Notes: generated by a model not told the origin, from the sequence alone. A stretch of DNA of 64,000 nucleotides from Chrysophaeum taylorii (GCA_029834535.1 JAQMWT010000489.1:1-64000); one strand, 5' to 3'; shown: positions 43,015 through 54,039, numbered from the stretch's first letter. Numbers and translations: made by a program.

Positions 43015-46000
43015 ATGGCGGAACGCCCCCTCGAGGCGGCGCGGTGCTTCGTCCGGGGAAATCGCGGGGCCATCGTCCGCGAGGGTGCGAGCCTCGAGTC
43101 TCGGATTGTAGTTGAGCTGCCCTCGCGGTGCGTGGTGGTCGCCGAGGCCGTCGCGGCTCACCCCAAGGGCGCGCGCGTGCGAATTATCTCTCCTCTCGCG
43201 GGGTGGGTGAGCTTCAAGTGCCTCGAGGTGTGCCCTGTTCTCCCCCCCGAAATCCTCGAGTGGGAGGCGTGTCCCGAACCGTCGCTAGATTTGCCGGCGA
43301 CCTTCGACGGGTTCCGGCGCGGACACTTCTTCGGAACGGTAGGCGGAAAGACGGGGTACCACCCCGACCCCGAGGCGCGACCCCAGCGGCAGGCCGCAAG
43401 CGGTGTGTACGAGGTGACGGGGGTGCTGGGTGCACGCGTGCGCGCCGAGCCCGAGCTCTACTCGCCCGTGCGCGAGATACTCGAGCCGGGGACTTCGGCG
43501 CGAATCTGCGAGACTGCGGACGTTCGGCGCTTCGAGGAGGCAACGCCCGGCGACCCTTGGGGCCGCGTTTCGCTCGCGCTGCGCGACACGGTGGTGGGAC
43601 GCGCGCACATTCGGGGGGTTGGATGGGTCAGCTCGAGCGTCCTGACGCGGCGACGCGAGGTGGCCGCGCGTTCCGAGCCGGCTCCGGCTGCCGAGCCGGC
43701 TCGGGCGGCTAATAGACTCGTATCGACCGGCCGCTTCGAGCGTCGTCTCAGGGACGCCGCCGTGCCGCCGCCGCCGACAAAATCATCATCATCATCTTCT
43801 TCTTCTTCTTGTTCCCGGCGGGATGACGTCGCGGGGTGGTTGTCGAAGAAAGCCGAGCTCGGGCAGGACGCGTGTTTGATCGGGGACTCCAAGTCCGCGC
43901 GAGGGTTTGCGGTGCGGCTCTGCGAGGCGCTGGGCCGCGAAATAGAGTACGTCTCCCTGAGCCGCGACACGGTCGAGGCGGACCTGACGCAGCGACGCGA
44001 GCTGCGCGCGGGTCGAACGATCGAATGGACCGACCAGCCGGCCGCGAGGGCGGCGCGGCACGGCCGCGTCCTGATCCTCGACGGCATCGACCGCGCCGAG
44101 CGCAACCTCCTCCCGCTCCTCAACAACCTCCTCGAGAACCGCGAGCTCGCGCTCGAAGACGGCGTGCTGCGGGCGGCCCCGGGTTTTTTTGTTGTCGCGA
44201 CCTGCGTCGACGCGCGCGGCCTCGACCCGCCCCTCCGCTCGCGCTTTGTCGGAGCGCGCGTGCCAGACCCCGACCCAGACCCAGACCCACCGACGACGGA
44301 TCTCCCAGTAGCAGTCCCAGAACTGTCGTCGTCGTCGCTGACTCCGCAGCAGCAGGCGGTCGCGGGCCGCCTCGCCCGGGACCTCGCGCGCGGCAGAGAC
44401 GCGTGCCTGAGAGGACCTAGCGGCGTCGGGAAGACGGCGTGCGTCGCGGCTATCTGTCGCGATCCTCTAGTGGTGATGTGCCATGGCGACCTCGCCGCGC
44501 GCGACCTCCTGCAGGTCCGGGTTTTTGACGAAGAGCTGGGAACCACGTGGCGGGACGCGCCGGCCGTCGAGGCCGCGAGAACCGGGACCACCGTCGTCCT
44601 CGACGGCGTCGACCGGCTCCCGGCCGGCATCCTCGGAGCGGCGCTCGGGCCGCTCCTCGAGGACCGCCGGCTCCTGAGCCTCCCCGACGGGTCGCGGCTC
44701 GAGGCTGCGGCGCCCGGCTTCCGCGCCATCCTGGTGGGCGACACGCCGGATAAAATTTCGGGTCTCGCGCGGCACAGTCTCGGGCTGCTCGACGAGCGAG
44801 ACTCGCGCTTTCTGGTCGCCGGATCGCCTCATATCGAAGCGTTCGCGGCGCTCAACCTCGAGCTCGGCCCGGGGGAGCTCGTGCGGGCCGCGGCGCTTTC
44901 GGTGTCGGAGGGCTTCGAGGCGGCCGTGTGCCGCGTCGCGGCGCCGTTTTCCCCCGACCCTGCCCGCGTTTCGCGTCTGGCGGCGACGGCGCGCCGCCAG
45001 GCGGGCGGCCTCCTCCAGGAGCGAGACTTCTGCCGCGCCGGCGCCCGAGCTCCCGAAATCTCGATCACCGCAACCCACGTCCGCATCGCCGACGTCGAAG
45101 CCCCCCGCAGGCAGCAGCAACCCTCCGCCTCCTTTTCTCGGCGATCGGCGCGGCCGCCGAGTCTCGCGTCGTGGGTGTTGAGGGACGCGCTTCTCGAGTG
45201 GACGCGAGGCTGGGACCTCCAGCTCGCGGGGAGGCCCGGCGTCGGCAAGAACGTAATCGCCGACAAGCTGCTGGAGCTCCTCAACTGGGATCGCGAGTAC
45301 GTCCAGCTCCACGCCGACTCGACGGTTTCTTCGCTCCTGTCCGCGCTGTCGCGGGCCGAGCGCTCCGACAGATGCCTCGTGGTCGACGAGGCAGACAAGG
45401 CGCCCGCGGCCGTGCTGCGCGCCTTGGAGAACCGCCGTACGCGCGCGATCATCCTCGCGAACCGACCTGTTGCCGCCCTCTGGTCCTTCGCGACGCTCCT
45501 CGTCGAGAACCTCGAGACGAGCGCCGAGATCGACCTCCTCGAATCCCTCGACCTCCCTCCGCGCCTCGCCCTCGAGTTTGCGGCCCTTCGCAATACCAAG
45601 CCCTACTCGACCCGCGAGCTCCTCAAGGTTGCACGCCACGCCGCGAGATTCCCGGAGGAGGACAACGACGACGACGACAGAGCGGCGCTCCGGAACGTCC
45701 TGGCCTTCGACGCCCAGTTCCCCGCTCTCGAACTCGACCTCGAGTTCGGGGATGCCGTCACCTGGTTGCGGCAAAAGCAGGTTCTGGGCCAGGACGCGTA
45801 CCTCCTCTGCGACCCCGGCCCCGCGGGTCGTCGCCTCGCGAAAAAAGTCTTCGCGGGTGCCGAGGTCGTGACCCTCTCGCCCGACTCGACGGCCTCCGAC
45901 CTCTTCCAGCGCCGGGAAATCCGCGACGGGCGCGTCGCGCGGACCGACCTCGCCTTCGTCCGGGCAGCGCGCGAGGGCCGCGTCCTCATTCTCGAGGGCA

Positions 46001-49000
46001 TCGAGCGCGCCGAGCCGGCCCTCCTTCCGATCCTCAATAACCTCCTCGAGAACCGCGAGACAACTCTCGACGACGGTCGGACGCTCGTCGCCGCGCCCGG
46101 CTTTCTCGTCGTCGCCGTCGGACCCCCGACCCCCAAGCACCGCGGCCACCTCCTCGACCCCTCGCTCCGGTCGCGCTTCTGTGCCCACGTCCTGCCTCCG
46201 GCCTCGAAAGCCGACCTCGTGGCCTCGGTCTTTCGAGGAACGAGCGACGCTTCCGACGCCGCCGTCGACGTCGCGAAATTCGTCGCCGAGCTCCGCCGTC
46301 GATGGGAACCGACGGCGCCGCCCGCTGAATCCCTCCCCAAGTGGAGGGTGGAAGAGATCATGCGCGCCCGCGCCGTCGAGGCCCGCTTGTGGCCGCCGGA
46401 AACTGCCGTCGAGACGGTGGCGAAACTCCTCCGGCTCTTCCCCGCGATATCGCCCGCGGCCGCCCTCGCCCGCGCCTACCCGATAAACATCTTTCCCAAC
46501 CTCCTCGCCCTCGAAGCCCGCGCAGACCTCGACGCTCTCCTGGCCGACTACGGCCTTCTGCTGCCTCCAGTTGGGCTTCCAACCGGCTTCGCCTTCGAGA
46601 CGACCCCGCGCTGCCGAGTAGACGACGAGCAGCCCGATGCCTCGATCGTCGGCGCCGCGTTTCGTCAATCCCTCGATGCCGACGGCCTGCCTATCAAGAA
46701 GGAAACAATCACCACCACCAAGAGTGATGATGACGACGACGACGACAACAGTGGCCTGCCGACGGTGCCTCGCGGTGATGAGGAGTCGCTCGATGCCGGC
46801 AGCGGCTTGCCTATCGAGAAGGAGAAGAAGACGATGACCGCCACCAAGAGTGGCCTGCCGACGACGCCTCGCGACGACGACGACGACGAGGAGTCGCTCG
46901 ATGCCGACGGCCTGCCTATCAAGAAGGAAACAATCACCACCACCACCACCAAGAGTGATGATGACGACGACAGTGGCCTGCCGACGGTGCCTCGTGACGA
47001 CGACGAGGAGTCGCTCGATGCAGACGGCCTGCCTATCGTGAAGGAGACACTCACCACCACCACCAAGAGTGATGATGACGACGACAGTGGCCTGCCGACG
47101 GTGCCTCGTGACGACGACGAGGAGTCGCTCGATGCCGACGGCCTGCCTATCAAGAAGGAGACGATCACCACCACCACCACCAAGAGTGATGATGACGACG
47201 ACAGTGGCCTGCCGACGGTGCCTCGCGGTGATGAGGAGTCGCTCGATGCCGGCAGCGGCTTGCCTATCGAGAATATGAAGAAGAATAGGGATGACGCGCC
47301 AAGCGAAGAACTGAGTCGCGACGACGACAACTCGCTCGATGCCGACGGCTTGCCCATCATCAACAACAGCAGCAGTGGCGAGACGGTCGGTACAAAAAAA
47401 GAAGCTCGCGATTCGTCGTCGTCGTCGTCGTCGCTCGAGAAGATGAATCCGGGACTCGGCCGCCGCGTCGACGCGAATAATAGGGCGCCGTCGAGCGACC
47501 AACAGGACGAAGTGGACGCCGACGGGCTCGTGCCCGCGCAGGAGTCTTCGGAGGCATACGTGCTGCGGAGCGTGGAGGCAACCGGGCGACCGGGATCGCG
47601 GCGGTTGCGTTTCGAGACGCGCGACGGGCGGACGGCCGTCGCCATCGCCCGCGGCGGGGAAGTCGCCGCTCGCCGCGCCCCGGCGCGGTTGAGCGGCACG
47701 CAGCGCGTGGTTCTCGCGGGACTCCTCCAGGACCACTGCTGCGGCGTCGACAGCTGCGTCGTCGGCGAGCGCGGCGCGGGCAAGAGTCTGGTCGTCCGCG
47801 AGATGGCAGCCGTCCTGGGGCTCCGGGCGCGGACGGTCGCGTGCTACCGCGACTTGAGTTTCGGCGATCTCCTGATGCGACGGGCGACCGACGAGCGCGG
47901 CGACACGACGTGGCGGCGCGGACCCGTGGTCGAGGCGGCGATCGGCGGCCGTATCGCCGTATTAGACGGCGTGCACCGGCTCGCGCCGGGCGTGCTCGCG
48001 TCCCTCGCGTCGCTCCTGACCGACCGCGACATATCGTTGCCCGACGGGACCCGCCTCGAAAGGCCGCACCCGGCGTTCCGGGTGGTCGCGACGGCCGAGT
48101 CCGGGTGGCTGCCGGAGGAGTCGGTCGTCGGGCTTTTCCACTTCCACGCGCTCGCGCCGCTGACGTCGCGCGAGCAGGCGACCCTCGTGTCCGAGGCGGC
48201 GGCGGCGGCGGCGACGGAGGCCGACGTGGCGGCCCTCGCGAGCTACGGCGAAGCGGTGCGCGCGGCCGTCGAAACGACCGAGGCCGCCGCCCTCGAACCG
48301 CTGGTGCTGACACCGCGGCGCCTCGCGCAGATCGCGACGGTGCTGGGAGACGGCGTCGAAGAGGCCGTCGAGCGCACGTTTTCCGGGTACCTCGCGTTCC
48401 TGCCCAAGCCCAAGCAGCTCCTCGCGGCGGGATTGCTGCGCGACGCGGTCCGCGAGCACGGCGCGCGACGAGGCAACAACAACAACAACAACAACAACGC
48501 GAGGTCGCTGGTGGCGCCGGTCGTCGAGGAGGCGCGGGAAAAAAATAGTATGCTTCGCATCGGCGACGCCGAGGCGCCGGCGTTGGGACTGAAAACTCCG
48601 CTCGTCCCCGCGCCGGAATTCGTTTCGACCGGAGCGCATCTTTGGACGCTCCGGGACCTGCTGCGGGACTGGGCCCTCGGGAGACACCTGCTTCTGGTGG
48701 GAAACCAGGGCGTCGGCAAGAACAAGCTGGCCGACCACTTGCTGGGGCTCCTCGGCTGGGAGCGCGAGTACGTTCAGCTCCACCGCGACACGACCGTCGA
48801 GGCGTTGACCTCGGCGCCCGCGATGCGCGACGGCCGCCTCGAGCGCCGCGATCCGGCCCTCGTTCGCGCGGCGCGCTACGGTCGCGCCCTCGTCGTGGAC
48901 GAGGCCGACAAGGCGCCGCTCGAGGTCGTCTGCGTGCTCAAGACCCTCCTCGAAGACGGCGAATTGGAGCTCGCCGACGGCCGAAGGCTCGCGACGATCT

Positions 49001-50355
49001 CCGACGACGACGACGACGACGACGACAGAATCGCGGTTCACGAAACGTTCCGGATCGTCGTCCTCGCGAACCGGCCGGGCTACCCATTCCATGGGAACGA
49101 CTTTTATCGCGAGTGCGGCGATGCCTTCGCGTGCCACGCGATCCACGACCTCGACGAGCTCTCGGCGCTCCACATGCTGCGCCACTACGCGCCCGCGCTC
49201 GAAACGCCGAGAATTGTCGAAATCGCGCGCCTCTTCGACCGCCTCCGCCGGCGATACGACGACGGCGAGCTCGCGTACCCCTACTCGACGCGCGAGGCCG
49301 TCAAAGTCGCGAGACACTTAGACGCGTACCCGGGCGACGCCCTCGACGACGTCCTCGACGACGTCTTCGGCTTCGACGCCCACGACAACGCCCTCTACGC
49401 CAAGCTCAAAAGATCCCTCCTCGGAACAACCAGCTCTCAAAAATACACCAGGCAGCTCCGGACAGACGACGACGACGACGACAATATTGCGAGCGAGAAA
49501 CGGCGGCGGCTCCTACATCTGGCGCGAACGACGGAGCGAGAGGAGAAGTTGTACGCCAAGCTGTGGGACGCGTCGGTCGCGAGCGAGGTCGAGCATCTGC
49601 GCCTTGCGCTGGCGGGGCGCCAAGCCAGGGCCCAGGAAAGCGCGTGGGCGCGGCTCCAGACGCACGGCGAGCTCGACGAGCAGAGGCTCGTCGACGGCAT
49701 CGCGGGCGCGTCCAACGTCTACAAGCGCAGGGCCAGACAGGGCACCCGCGCGATCGCGCGATCGGGCACGAAAAAACGAATCCTCTTCGTCCTCGACCTC
49801 TCGGGATCGATGTACGTCTACAACAAAATCGACGGCCGGCTTTCTAGAACGCTCCAGTGTCTTCTTCTCGTGCTCGAGGCCTTCGGCGGCGAATTCGAGC
49901 GCAACTACGACTACGCCGTCGTCGCGCACTCGGGCTCCTCCCCCCAGATCACCCTCGTCCCCTGGGGCCACGGCCACCGTCTCGCCTCGAAACCGGACCG
50001 TCTCCGCCTCGTCCGGAAAATGCTCAGACACGCCCAGACCTGCAAGTCGGGCGACAACACCATCAACGCCACGCGTCGCGCCGTCCTCGAGGTAGCGAAG
50101 GAACGCGCCGACGAGTACTTTGTCTTTCTCCTCTCCGACGCCGACTTCGGACGCTACGGCGTCGCGCCACAGGATCTCGCCAAAGCTCTCACGATCAACC
50201 CCAAGGTCGCGGCCATCGCCCTCTTCATCGCCTCTAACTTCAAGACGGCCGACGACATCCGGGCCCAACTCCCCCCGGGCCGCGCCTTCACCTGTTTCGA
50301 CACGGCGAACCTCGTCGCAACCCTGAGGCACATCTTCCTCAGCGCAACCTACTAG
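43015..50355 (+). CDS. VWA8: VWA8-like AAA+ ATPase with six AAA modules and C-terminal VWA domain
   Basis: One open frame; ATG at 43015 (2,446 residues) is preferred over the in-frame ATG at 42931, which would add a short hydrophobic leader. Two SH3b-like segments (about residues 8-65 and 130-210) come first. AAA1 (about 284-430) has a degenerate nucleotide loop GDSKSARG; AAA2 has GPSGVGKT (about 467); AAA3 has GRPGVGKN (about 739) and VVDEADKAP. AAA4 (about 925) is again loop-degenerate; AAA5 has GERGAGKS (about 1584); AAA6 has GNQGVGKN (about 1896) and VVDEADKAP. The VWA domain has the MIDAS DLSGS (about 2261) and MYVYNKIDGRL, diagnostic of VWA8. Human VWA8 (about 1,900 residues, mitochondrial) has one three-AAA set; here the set is duplicated. 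A low-complexity repeat lies between AAA4 and AAA5. Confidence 0.92.
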   Translation: MAERPLEAARCFVRGNRGAIVREGASLESRIVVELPSRCVVVAEAVAAHPKGARVRIISPLAGWVSFKCLEVCPVLPPEILEWEACPEPSLDLPATFDGFRRGHFFGTVGGKTGYHPDPEARPQRQAASGVYEVTGVLGARVRAEPELYSPVREILEPGTSARICETADVRRFEEATPGDPWGRVSLALRDTVVGRAHIRGVGWVSSSVLTRRREVAARSEPAPAAEPARAANRLVSTGRFERRLRDAAVPPPPTKSSSSSSSSSCSRRDDVAGWLSKKAELGQDACLIGDSKSARGFAVRLCEALGREIEYVSLSRDTVEADLTQRRELRAGRTIEWTDQPAARAARHGRVLILDGIDRAERNLLPLLNNLLENRELALEDGVLRAAPGFFVVATCVDARGLDPPLRSRFVGARVPDPDPDPDPPTTDLPVAVPELSSSSLTPQQQAVAGRLARDLARGRDACLRGPSGVGKTACVAAICRDPLVVMCHGDLAARDLLQVRVFDEELGTTWRDAPAVEAARTGTTVVLDGVDRLPAGILGAALGPLLEDRRLLSLPDGSRLEAAAPGFRAILVGDTPDKISGLARHSLGLLDERDSRFLVAGSPHIEAFAALNLELGPGELVRAAALSVSEGFEAAVCRVAAPFSPDPARVSRLAATARRQAGGLLQERDFCRAGARAPEISITATHVRIADVEAPRRQQQPSASFSRRSARPPSLASWVLRDALLEWTRGWDLQLAGRPGVGKNVIADKLLELLNWDREYVQLHADSTVSSLLSALSRAERSDRCLVVDEADKAPAAVLRALENRRTRAIILANRPVAALWSFATLLVENLETSAEIDLLESLDLPPRLALEFAALRNTKPYSTRELLKVARHAARFPEEDNDDDDRAALRNVLAFDAQFPALELDLEFGDAVTWLRQKQVLGQDAYLLCDPGPAGRRLAKKVFAGAEVVTLSPDSTASDLFQRREIRDGRVARTDLAFVRAAREGRVLILEGIERAEPALLPILNNLLENRETTLDDGRTLVAAPGFLVVAVGPPTPKHRGHLLDPSLRSRFCAHVLPPASKADLVASVFRGTSDASDAAVDVAKFVAELRRRWEPTAPPAESLPKWRVEEIMRARAVEARLWPPETAVETVAKLLRLFPAISPAAALARAYPINIFPNLLALEARADLDALLADYGLLLPPVGLPTGFAFETTPRCRVDDEQPDASIVGAAFRQSLDADGLPIKKETITTTKSDDDDDDDNSGLPTVPRGDEESLDAGSGLPIEKEKKTMTATKSGLPTTPRDDDDDEESLDADGLPIKKETITTTTTKSDDDDDSGLPTVPRDDDEESLDADGLPIVKETLTTTTKSDDDDDSGLPTVPRDDDEESLDADGLPIKKETITTTTTKSDDDDDSGLPTVPRGDEESLDAGSGLPIENMKKNRDDAPSEELSRDDDNSLDADGLPIINNSSSGETVGTKKEARDSSSSSSSLEKMNPGLGRRVDANNRAPSSDQQDEVDADGLVPAQESSEAYVLRSVEATGRPGSRRLRFETRDGRTAVAIARGGEVAARRAPARLSGTQRVVLAGLLQDHCCGVDSCVVGERGAGKSLVVREMAAVLGLRARTVACYRDLSFGDLLMRRATDERGDTTWRRGPVVEAAIGGRIAVLDGVHRLAPGVLASLASLLTDRDISLPDGTRLERPHPAFRVVATAESGWLPEESVVGLFHFHALAPLTSREQATLVSEAAAAAATEADVAALASYGEAVRAAVETTEAAALEPLVLTPRRLAQIATVLGDGVEEAVERTFSGYLAFLPKPKQLLAAGLLRDAVREHGARRGNNNNNNNNARSLVAPVVEEAREKNSMLRIGDAEAPALGLKTPLVPAPEFVSTGAHLWTLRDLLRDWALGRHLLLVGNQGVGKNKLADHLLGLLGWEREYVQLHRDTTVEALTSAPAMRDGRLERRDPALVRAARYGRALVVDEADKAPLEVVCVLKTLLEDGELELADGRRLATISDDDDDDDDRIAVHETFRIVVLANRPGYPFHGNDFYRECGDAFACHAIHDLDELSALHMLRHYAPALETPRIVEIARLFDRLRRRYDDGELAYPYSTREAVKVARHLDAYPGDALDDVLDDVFGFDAHDNALYAKLKRSLLGTTSSQKYTRQLRTDDDDDDNIASEKRRRLLHLARTTEREEKLYAKLWDASVASEVEHLRLALAGRQARAQESAWARLQTHGELDEQRLVDGIAGASNVYKRRARQGTRAIARSGTKKRILFVLDLSGSMYVYNKIDGRLSRTLQCLLLVLEAFGGEFERNYDYAVVAHSGSSPQITLVPWGHGHRLASKPDRLRLVRKMLRHAQTCKSGDNTINATRRAVLEVAKERADEYFVFLLSDADFGRYGVAPQDLAKALTINPKVAAIALFIASNFKTADDIRAQLPPGRAFTCFDTANLVATLRHIFLSATY
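46675..47362 (+). repeat. In-frame tandem repeat of 111-120 bases in the VWA8-like gene
   Basis: About seven degenerate units, each encoding a DADGLPIKKETITTT-type segment, a run of Asp and SGLPTVPRDDDEESL. Unit length differs in whole codons through GAT/GAC and ACC copy number. It forms a disordered acidic linker between AAA4 and AAA5. Confidence 0.9.
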
Positions 50356-50418
50356 AGACGAGACGAGACGAGACTCAAAATAATATCTTCACCGGATCAC
50401 TACTACTAGACTTATATT

Positions 50419-53400
50419 ATGGCCATCGACCGTCCCCTGCTCGTGGAAGCCAGGCTGTGGCGAGAAGCCCGCCGCCGCCACGGGGAGCACGGGAAGCACG
50501 GGGAGCAGCACGGGGAGTACGGGGAGCAGCACGGGAAGCACGGGAAGCAGCACGGGAAGCACGGGAAGCAGCACGGGAAGCACGGGGAGCAGCACGGGAA
50601 GCACGGGGAGCAGCACGGGAAGCACGGGGAGCAGCACGGGAAGCACGGGGAGCAGCACGGGAAGCACGGGAAGCACGGGAAGCCCGATCGCCTGCGGGAC
50701 ATCGTGCGCTCCGCCCGCGCGCCGGTGGTCTCAGAGCTTCCATCGTCGATCAGTGACGCGATCACTTTGAAGAAGAAGGAGCTTACAATGGTCCAGACCC
50801 CTACTCCGCCGCCGCTGCTGGACGCGGCGGAGCAACGCGAGGTCGCACAGTTGGCGATCTCGACGTGGCTGCGCTCGATGCTGGGCGTCTCCCAGGTGCC
50901 GGCACCCCTCGAGAGCAAATGGCAGCTGCGGCGCCTCGAGCGATTGCTGACCAATCCTCAGCACGTGCGCGTCGCGCCGCTCTCGGAGGCGGCCAGAGAG
51001 GACCTGTCGCGGGTCGAGGCTGTTCCCTCCTCCAGCCTGGCGGGGCGCGTGGAGACCTACGCGTATCGCCAGCTCGATCGCGAGGGACGAACGACGGAAC
51101 TCCGGACAGAGGCTATCCTGAGTCTTGACGACAAACTGCCGACACCACCACCCGCGGGACCCGTGCCGCGCCTCAACCTCTCGCTCGCGCGCTTTCGCGA
51201 GCCATTCTGCGTACGCAGCCGCGACAAGGACTGGCGGACGGTGTCGTTCCGGGCGGCGCTCGGCGAGTGGCGCCCCCCCAAGCGACGCCACGAACTCGGT
51301 CGGTACCCGCGAGACGCGTACGCCCTCTTCGGACTCGGTACCCGGACCGTCTTTGCCGCCGAACACGGTTGCGCGCTGGGGACCGAAGTCATTTCGCGCC
51401 GCGTCTGGGCCATTTCCAAACACGCGTGCATCCTCTCGGTGGTCGCCGTTGGCTTTGGCGGCCGCGCGTACTTGCCGTCACACGAGACCGTCAACCCGCG
51501 ACGCCACCTCGCCTTCAAGGCCTACTTGCCCGAGTACTCGACCACCTGCACCCTCAACATCGGCATGTCCGCGCTCGAGGCGACCTTCGATGATGATGAC
51601 GTGCTCGCGCCAGGCCGAAGGTCAGACCTCGTCGACGAGCTCTGCGCTCGCCTCTACTTCAAGTACCACTGCTCGTGGCGCGCCGAGCGAGTCCCGCCAG
51701 GCGCCCGTCGGCCTTCGCCGGCGATCGGCGCAAATAACTTTGACAAAAGCGAAAACGAAGACAAGACTCGATTCTTCACGACGCGCCGTGCTACGTTCGA
51801 GCACCTCGACCCTTGGCTCGAGCCGACGCGACCACCCGGAGAGGAACCGGGCGCCGCCGCGGCGCGCGTCGAGCCCGAGCTCTGCGTAGCAGCAGAGCAG
51901 CTCGAGACTGGCCGGGCTGCGCGCCACGCCGCGCGACTGCGCCGTCTCGCCGACCACGAGGTTGAGCGCGCCGAGAGACGAAGGCGCTGGCTCGGGACGC
52001 CAAAGCGCTATCGCGGCTGCGTGGCCGCGTTCGCTTCGACGGTGAGCAACGAGCGCGTCGTTTTTCGTTTCTTTCAGCTCCCAGGCCTTTGCAAGAGTAT
52101 CGTGCGTCTCGTCGTCACTCGCTTCCCGTCGATGGCCGAACACAGCCTCCAGCTCACGCTCGCCGAAATCCGACGCGTCGTCGGGAGTAACGGCGGCGAC
52201 GACGACGACGACGACGACGCTTTTTTGCGACGCGTTCCGCTCTCCTCGGCCTTTGTGAACGAGGCCAAGCTCGACGCGGACGCCTTAGAGCGCGAGGCGC
52301 GGCGCGTCTGGCGTCAAGCGGCGAAGGGTACCGCCCGGGTACCCTTGCGCAGATACCGCGCGGTGGTCGCGCCGCCAACGCTCGACCTCGACAGCTACGA
52401 GTTCGGCGGTCGCGTCGCGCGCGCGTCGTCGGCGACGGCAAAGAAGACGAATCCTGCCGTCGCGCCAGGGCCTCGACGGCGTTGTCGTCGTCGGCACCGC
52501 AAATATCCCAACGCCGCTGGCCCGAGTAGTAGGCGCGAAGCAGGTCGCGGCAGGCGCGTCGTCGGCGGCGTCGCGAGGCTCGGCCGGCAACTCGTTATCT
52601 TCGAGGTCATCCGAAGGCCTGGCGCCTTCTTGCCCTCCGGCGGCGACTTGTTTGACGTCGACGTCTACGTGCCGGCGCAACGCCGACGCACGCTCACCTT
52701 GCACATGCTGGACCTCATGCGCGTAGCAAAGCGACGCGCTGGGACGGCGCGCGCGGCCGCGCTCGAGGCGCCCGATCACCTGATCGATTCGCAAGCGGCC
52801 GCGCGTGCCGTCGCGACGGCCGCTTTTGACGGTCTTTTCCTCGACGAGATTGGGGTTAAAACGACGACGTCGTCGGCGCGAGTAATCGACGAATTTGTGC
52901 TCTCCGAGGAACGCGCGATCGTTCGGCGATCGAAAGACGCCTGGCTCCTCACCGCTCGCGATCTTATTGCGTCGCTCGATACCCAATTTGTTGTGGAGTC
53001 GACGACTCGAGAGCACGTCAACATTCGGACGGCCTTGTTAGCAGGAGACACCGCCAGCGGAAAGTCGCCAGCAGGAAATCGGAAAGAAGCCGCCGAAAGC
53101 GACGAGGACGGGCCTCGAAAGAGAGACGTCAACGAATTGGACTACTCGCCGCCGCCGCCAGCGTGGATCAAGGCGCTGGGGGAAAGCGACGACGACGATC
53201 GCGCCATGGATATCTACAGCAACGCGAGTGGTGGGCCCCACTCCTGGGTGACAGAACGCGCGAGGGATCGAGCTTCCGCGCCGGGAGAGTTCTCCTCTGC
53301 CGCGGAGGAAGGTCGCGAGAGTCTTTGTCGCGCGAGCTGGCATCGAAAGCAGCGCGGCTTCCCACATCCGCTCGATGCGCCACTCATTCCCCGATCGCTT

Positions 53401-54039
53401 GTCGACGACTGGCTCGAGCGCCGGTTCGAGGCGCGACCTTTGCCGACCGTCCGCGAGGCTCTGTTGCGGGACGTCGACGATTTGATTCTCCTAAGATGTC
53501 GACGCAGCGAGCTGGTCGATACGCGCGCGCTCCGTCGCCTCCTCGAGCAGCAGCCAAAGCGGTGGTGGCGACTGCGTTTCGACACGCGACTCTATCGCAC
53601 CGCGAAGCTGCTTCGGACCGTTAAAGAGGGACGCGCCGGCGAGCCTCTCTTCGCCGTCGTCACCGTATCTCAAAAAGCCGACGTGATCACGTTCCTGGTA
53701 GAAGAAACAGTGACGTGCCTTCGCGTGCCCGTGCTTCTGAATCCTCGCGAGCAGCGAGCGCTCGCGTCCCAGTTTAGCCACATCTCCGAAGACCAGACGA
53801 CCATCCAGCTGGCTGTTATGCTCGAGAATCTCGTCGCGCGAGACGGCAACCCCTCGCTTTGCGAGCCCCCAGTCCTGGCCGAGTTCAAGAATTTCGCTGA
53901 CAATTTGCCCGACTACGACAATGGCCGCTCAAAAGATATTATGCAGGAACTCGACGCCGCAGTTACGGCCCGGTGGGGTCGTCGCGGGCGAGTTCCGACG
54001 CGATCGTATCACGGCACTACTCGGGACGACCACACTTAA
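50419..54039 (+). CDS. Large protein of unknown function with HGKHGEQ repeats
   Basis: 1,206 codons, opening 63 bases after the VWA8-like stop. Residues about 20-90 are a tandem HGKHGEQ repeat; an internal Met at about codon 124 ([12 protein letters not shown]) is an alternative start that would avoid it. The body has helical, charged segments and recurring blocks such as [52 protein letters not shown] and [19 protein letters not shown]; these look like beta-rich repeats. The C-terminal part has [20 protein letters not shown] and [20 protein letters not shown]. Poly-Asp lies near residue 595. I recognise no family, catalytic motif or membrane segment. Strong third-position GC and length without stops support a real gene. 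Confidence 0.75.
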   Translation: MAIDRPLLVEARLWREARRRHGEHGKHGEQHGEYGEQHGKHGKQHGKHGKQHGKHGEQHGKHGEQHGKHGEQHGKHGEQHGKHGKHGKPDRLRDIVRSARAPVVSELPSSISDAITLKKKELTMVQTPTPPPLLDAAEQREVAQLAISTWLRSMLGVSQVPAPLESKWQLRRLERLLTNPQHVRVAPLSEAAREDLSRVEAVPSSSLAGRVETYAYRQLDREGRTTELRTEAILSLDDKLPTPPPAGPVPRLNLSLARFREPFCVRSRDKDWRTVSFRAALGEWRPPKRRHELGRYPRDAYALFGLGTRTVFAAEHGCALGTEVISRRVWAISKHACILSVVAVGFGGRAYLPSHETVNPRRHLAFKAYLPEYSTTCTLNIGMSALEATFDDDDVLAPGRRSDLVDELCARLYFKYHCSWRAERVPPGARRPSPAIGANNFDKSENEDKTRFFTTRRATFEHLDPWLEPTRPPGEEPGAAAARVEPELCVAAEQLETGRAARHAARLRRLADHEVERAERRRRWLGTPKRYRGCVAAFASTVSNERVVFRFFQLPGLCKSIVRLVVTRFPSMAEHSLQLTLAEIRRVVGSNGGDDDDDDDAFLRRVPLSSAFVNEAKLDADALEREARRVWRQAAKGTARVPLRRYRAVVAPPTLDLDSYEFGGRVARASSATAKKTNPAVAPGPRRRCRRRHRKYPNAAGPSSRREAGRGRRVVGGVARLGRQLVIFEVIRRPGAFLPSGGDLFDVDVYVPAQRRRTLTLHMLDLMRVAKRRAGTARAAALEAPDHLIDSQAAARAVATAAFDGLFLDEIGVKTTTSSARVIDEFVLSEERAIVRRSKDAWLLTARDLIASLDTQFVVESTTREHVNIRTALLAGDTASGKSPAGNRKEAAESDEDGPRKRDVNELDYSPPPPAWIKALGESDDDDRAMDIYSNASGGPHSWVTERARDRASAPGEFSSAAEEGRESLCRASWHRKQRGFPHPLDAPLIPRSLVDDWLERRFEARPLPTVREALLRDVDDLILLRCRRSELVDTRALRRLLEQQPKRWWRLRFDTRLYRTAKLLRTVKEGRAGEPLFAVVTVSQKADVITFLVEETVTCLRVPVLLNPREQRALASQFSHISEDQTTIQLAVMLENLVARDGNPSLCEPPVLAEFKNFADNLPDYDNGRSKDIMQELDAAVTARWGRRGRVPTRSYHGTTRDDHT
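50480..50688 (+). repeat. 21-base minisatellite encoding HGKHGEQ
   Basis: About ten imperfect units of CACGGGAAGCACGGGGAGCA plus G, in frame, differing by A/G changes that swap Lys and Glu codons. Confidence 0.92.

Noticed and set aside
43458-44744. 428-codon leftward frame at the start of the VWA8-like gene
   Set aside because: Arg/Ser-rich shadow, no motif, while the sense frame has SH3b-like and AAA blocks.
44467-47736. Very long leftward frame opposite the VWA8-like gene
   Set aside because: Arg-, Glu- and Val-rich with no domain; it exists because GC-rich codons on the coding strand suppress stops on the other strand.
50389-50954. Leftward Cys/Pro-rich and Leu/Pro-rich frames opposite the HGKHGEQ repeat
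   Set aside because: Pure products of the 21-base repeat, which is stop-free in several frames.
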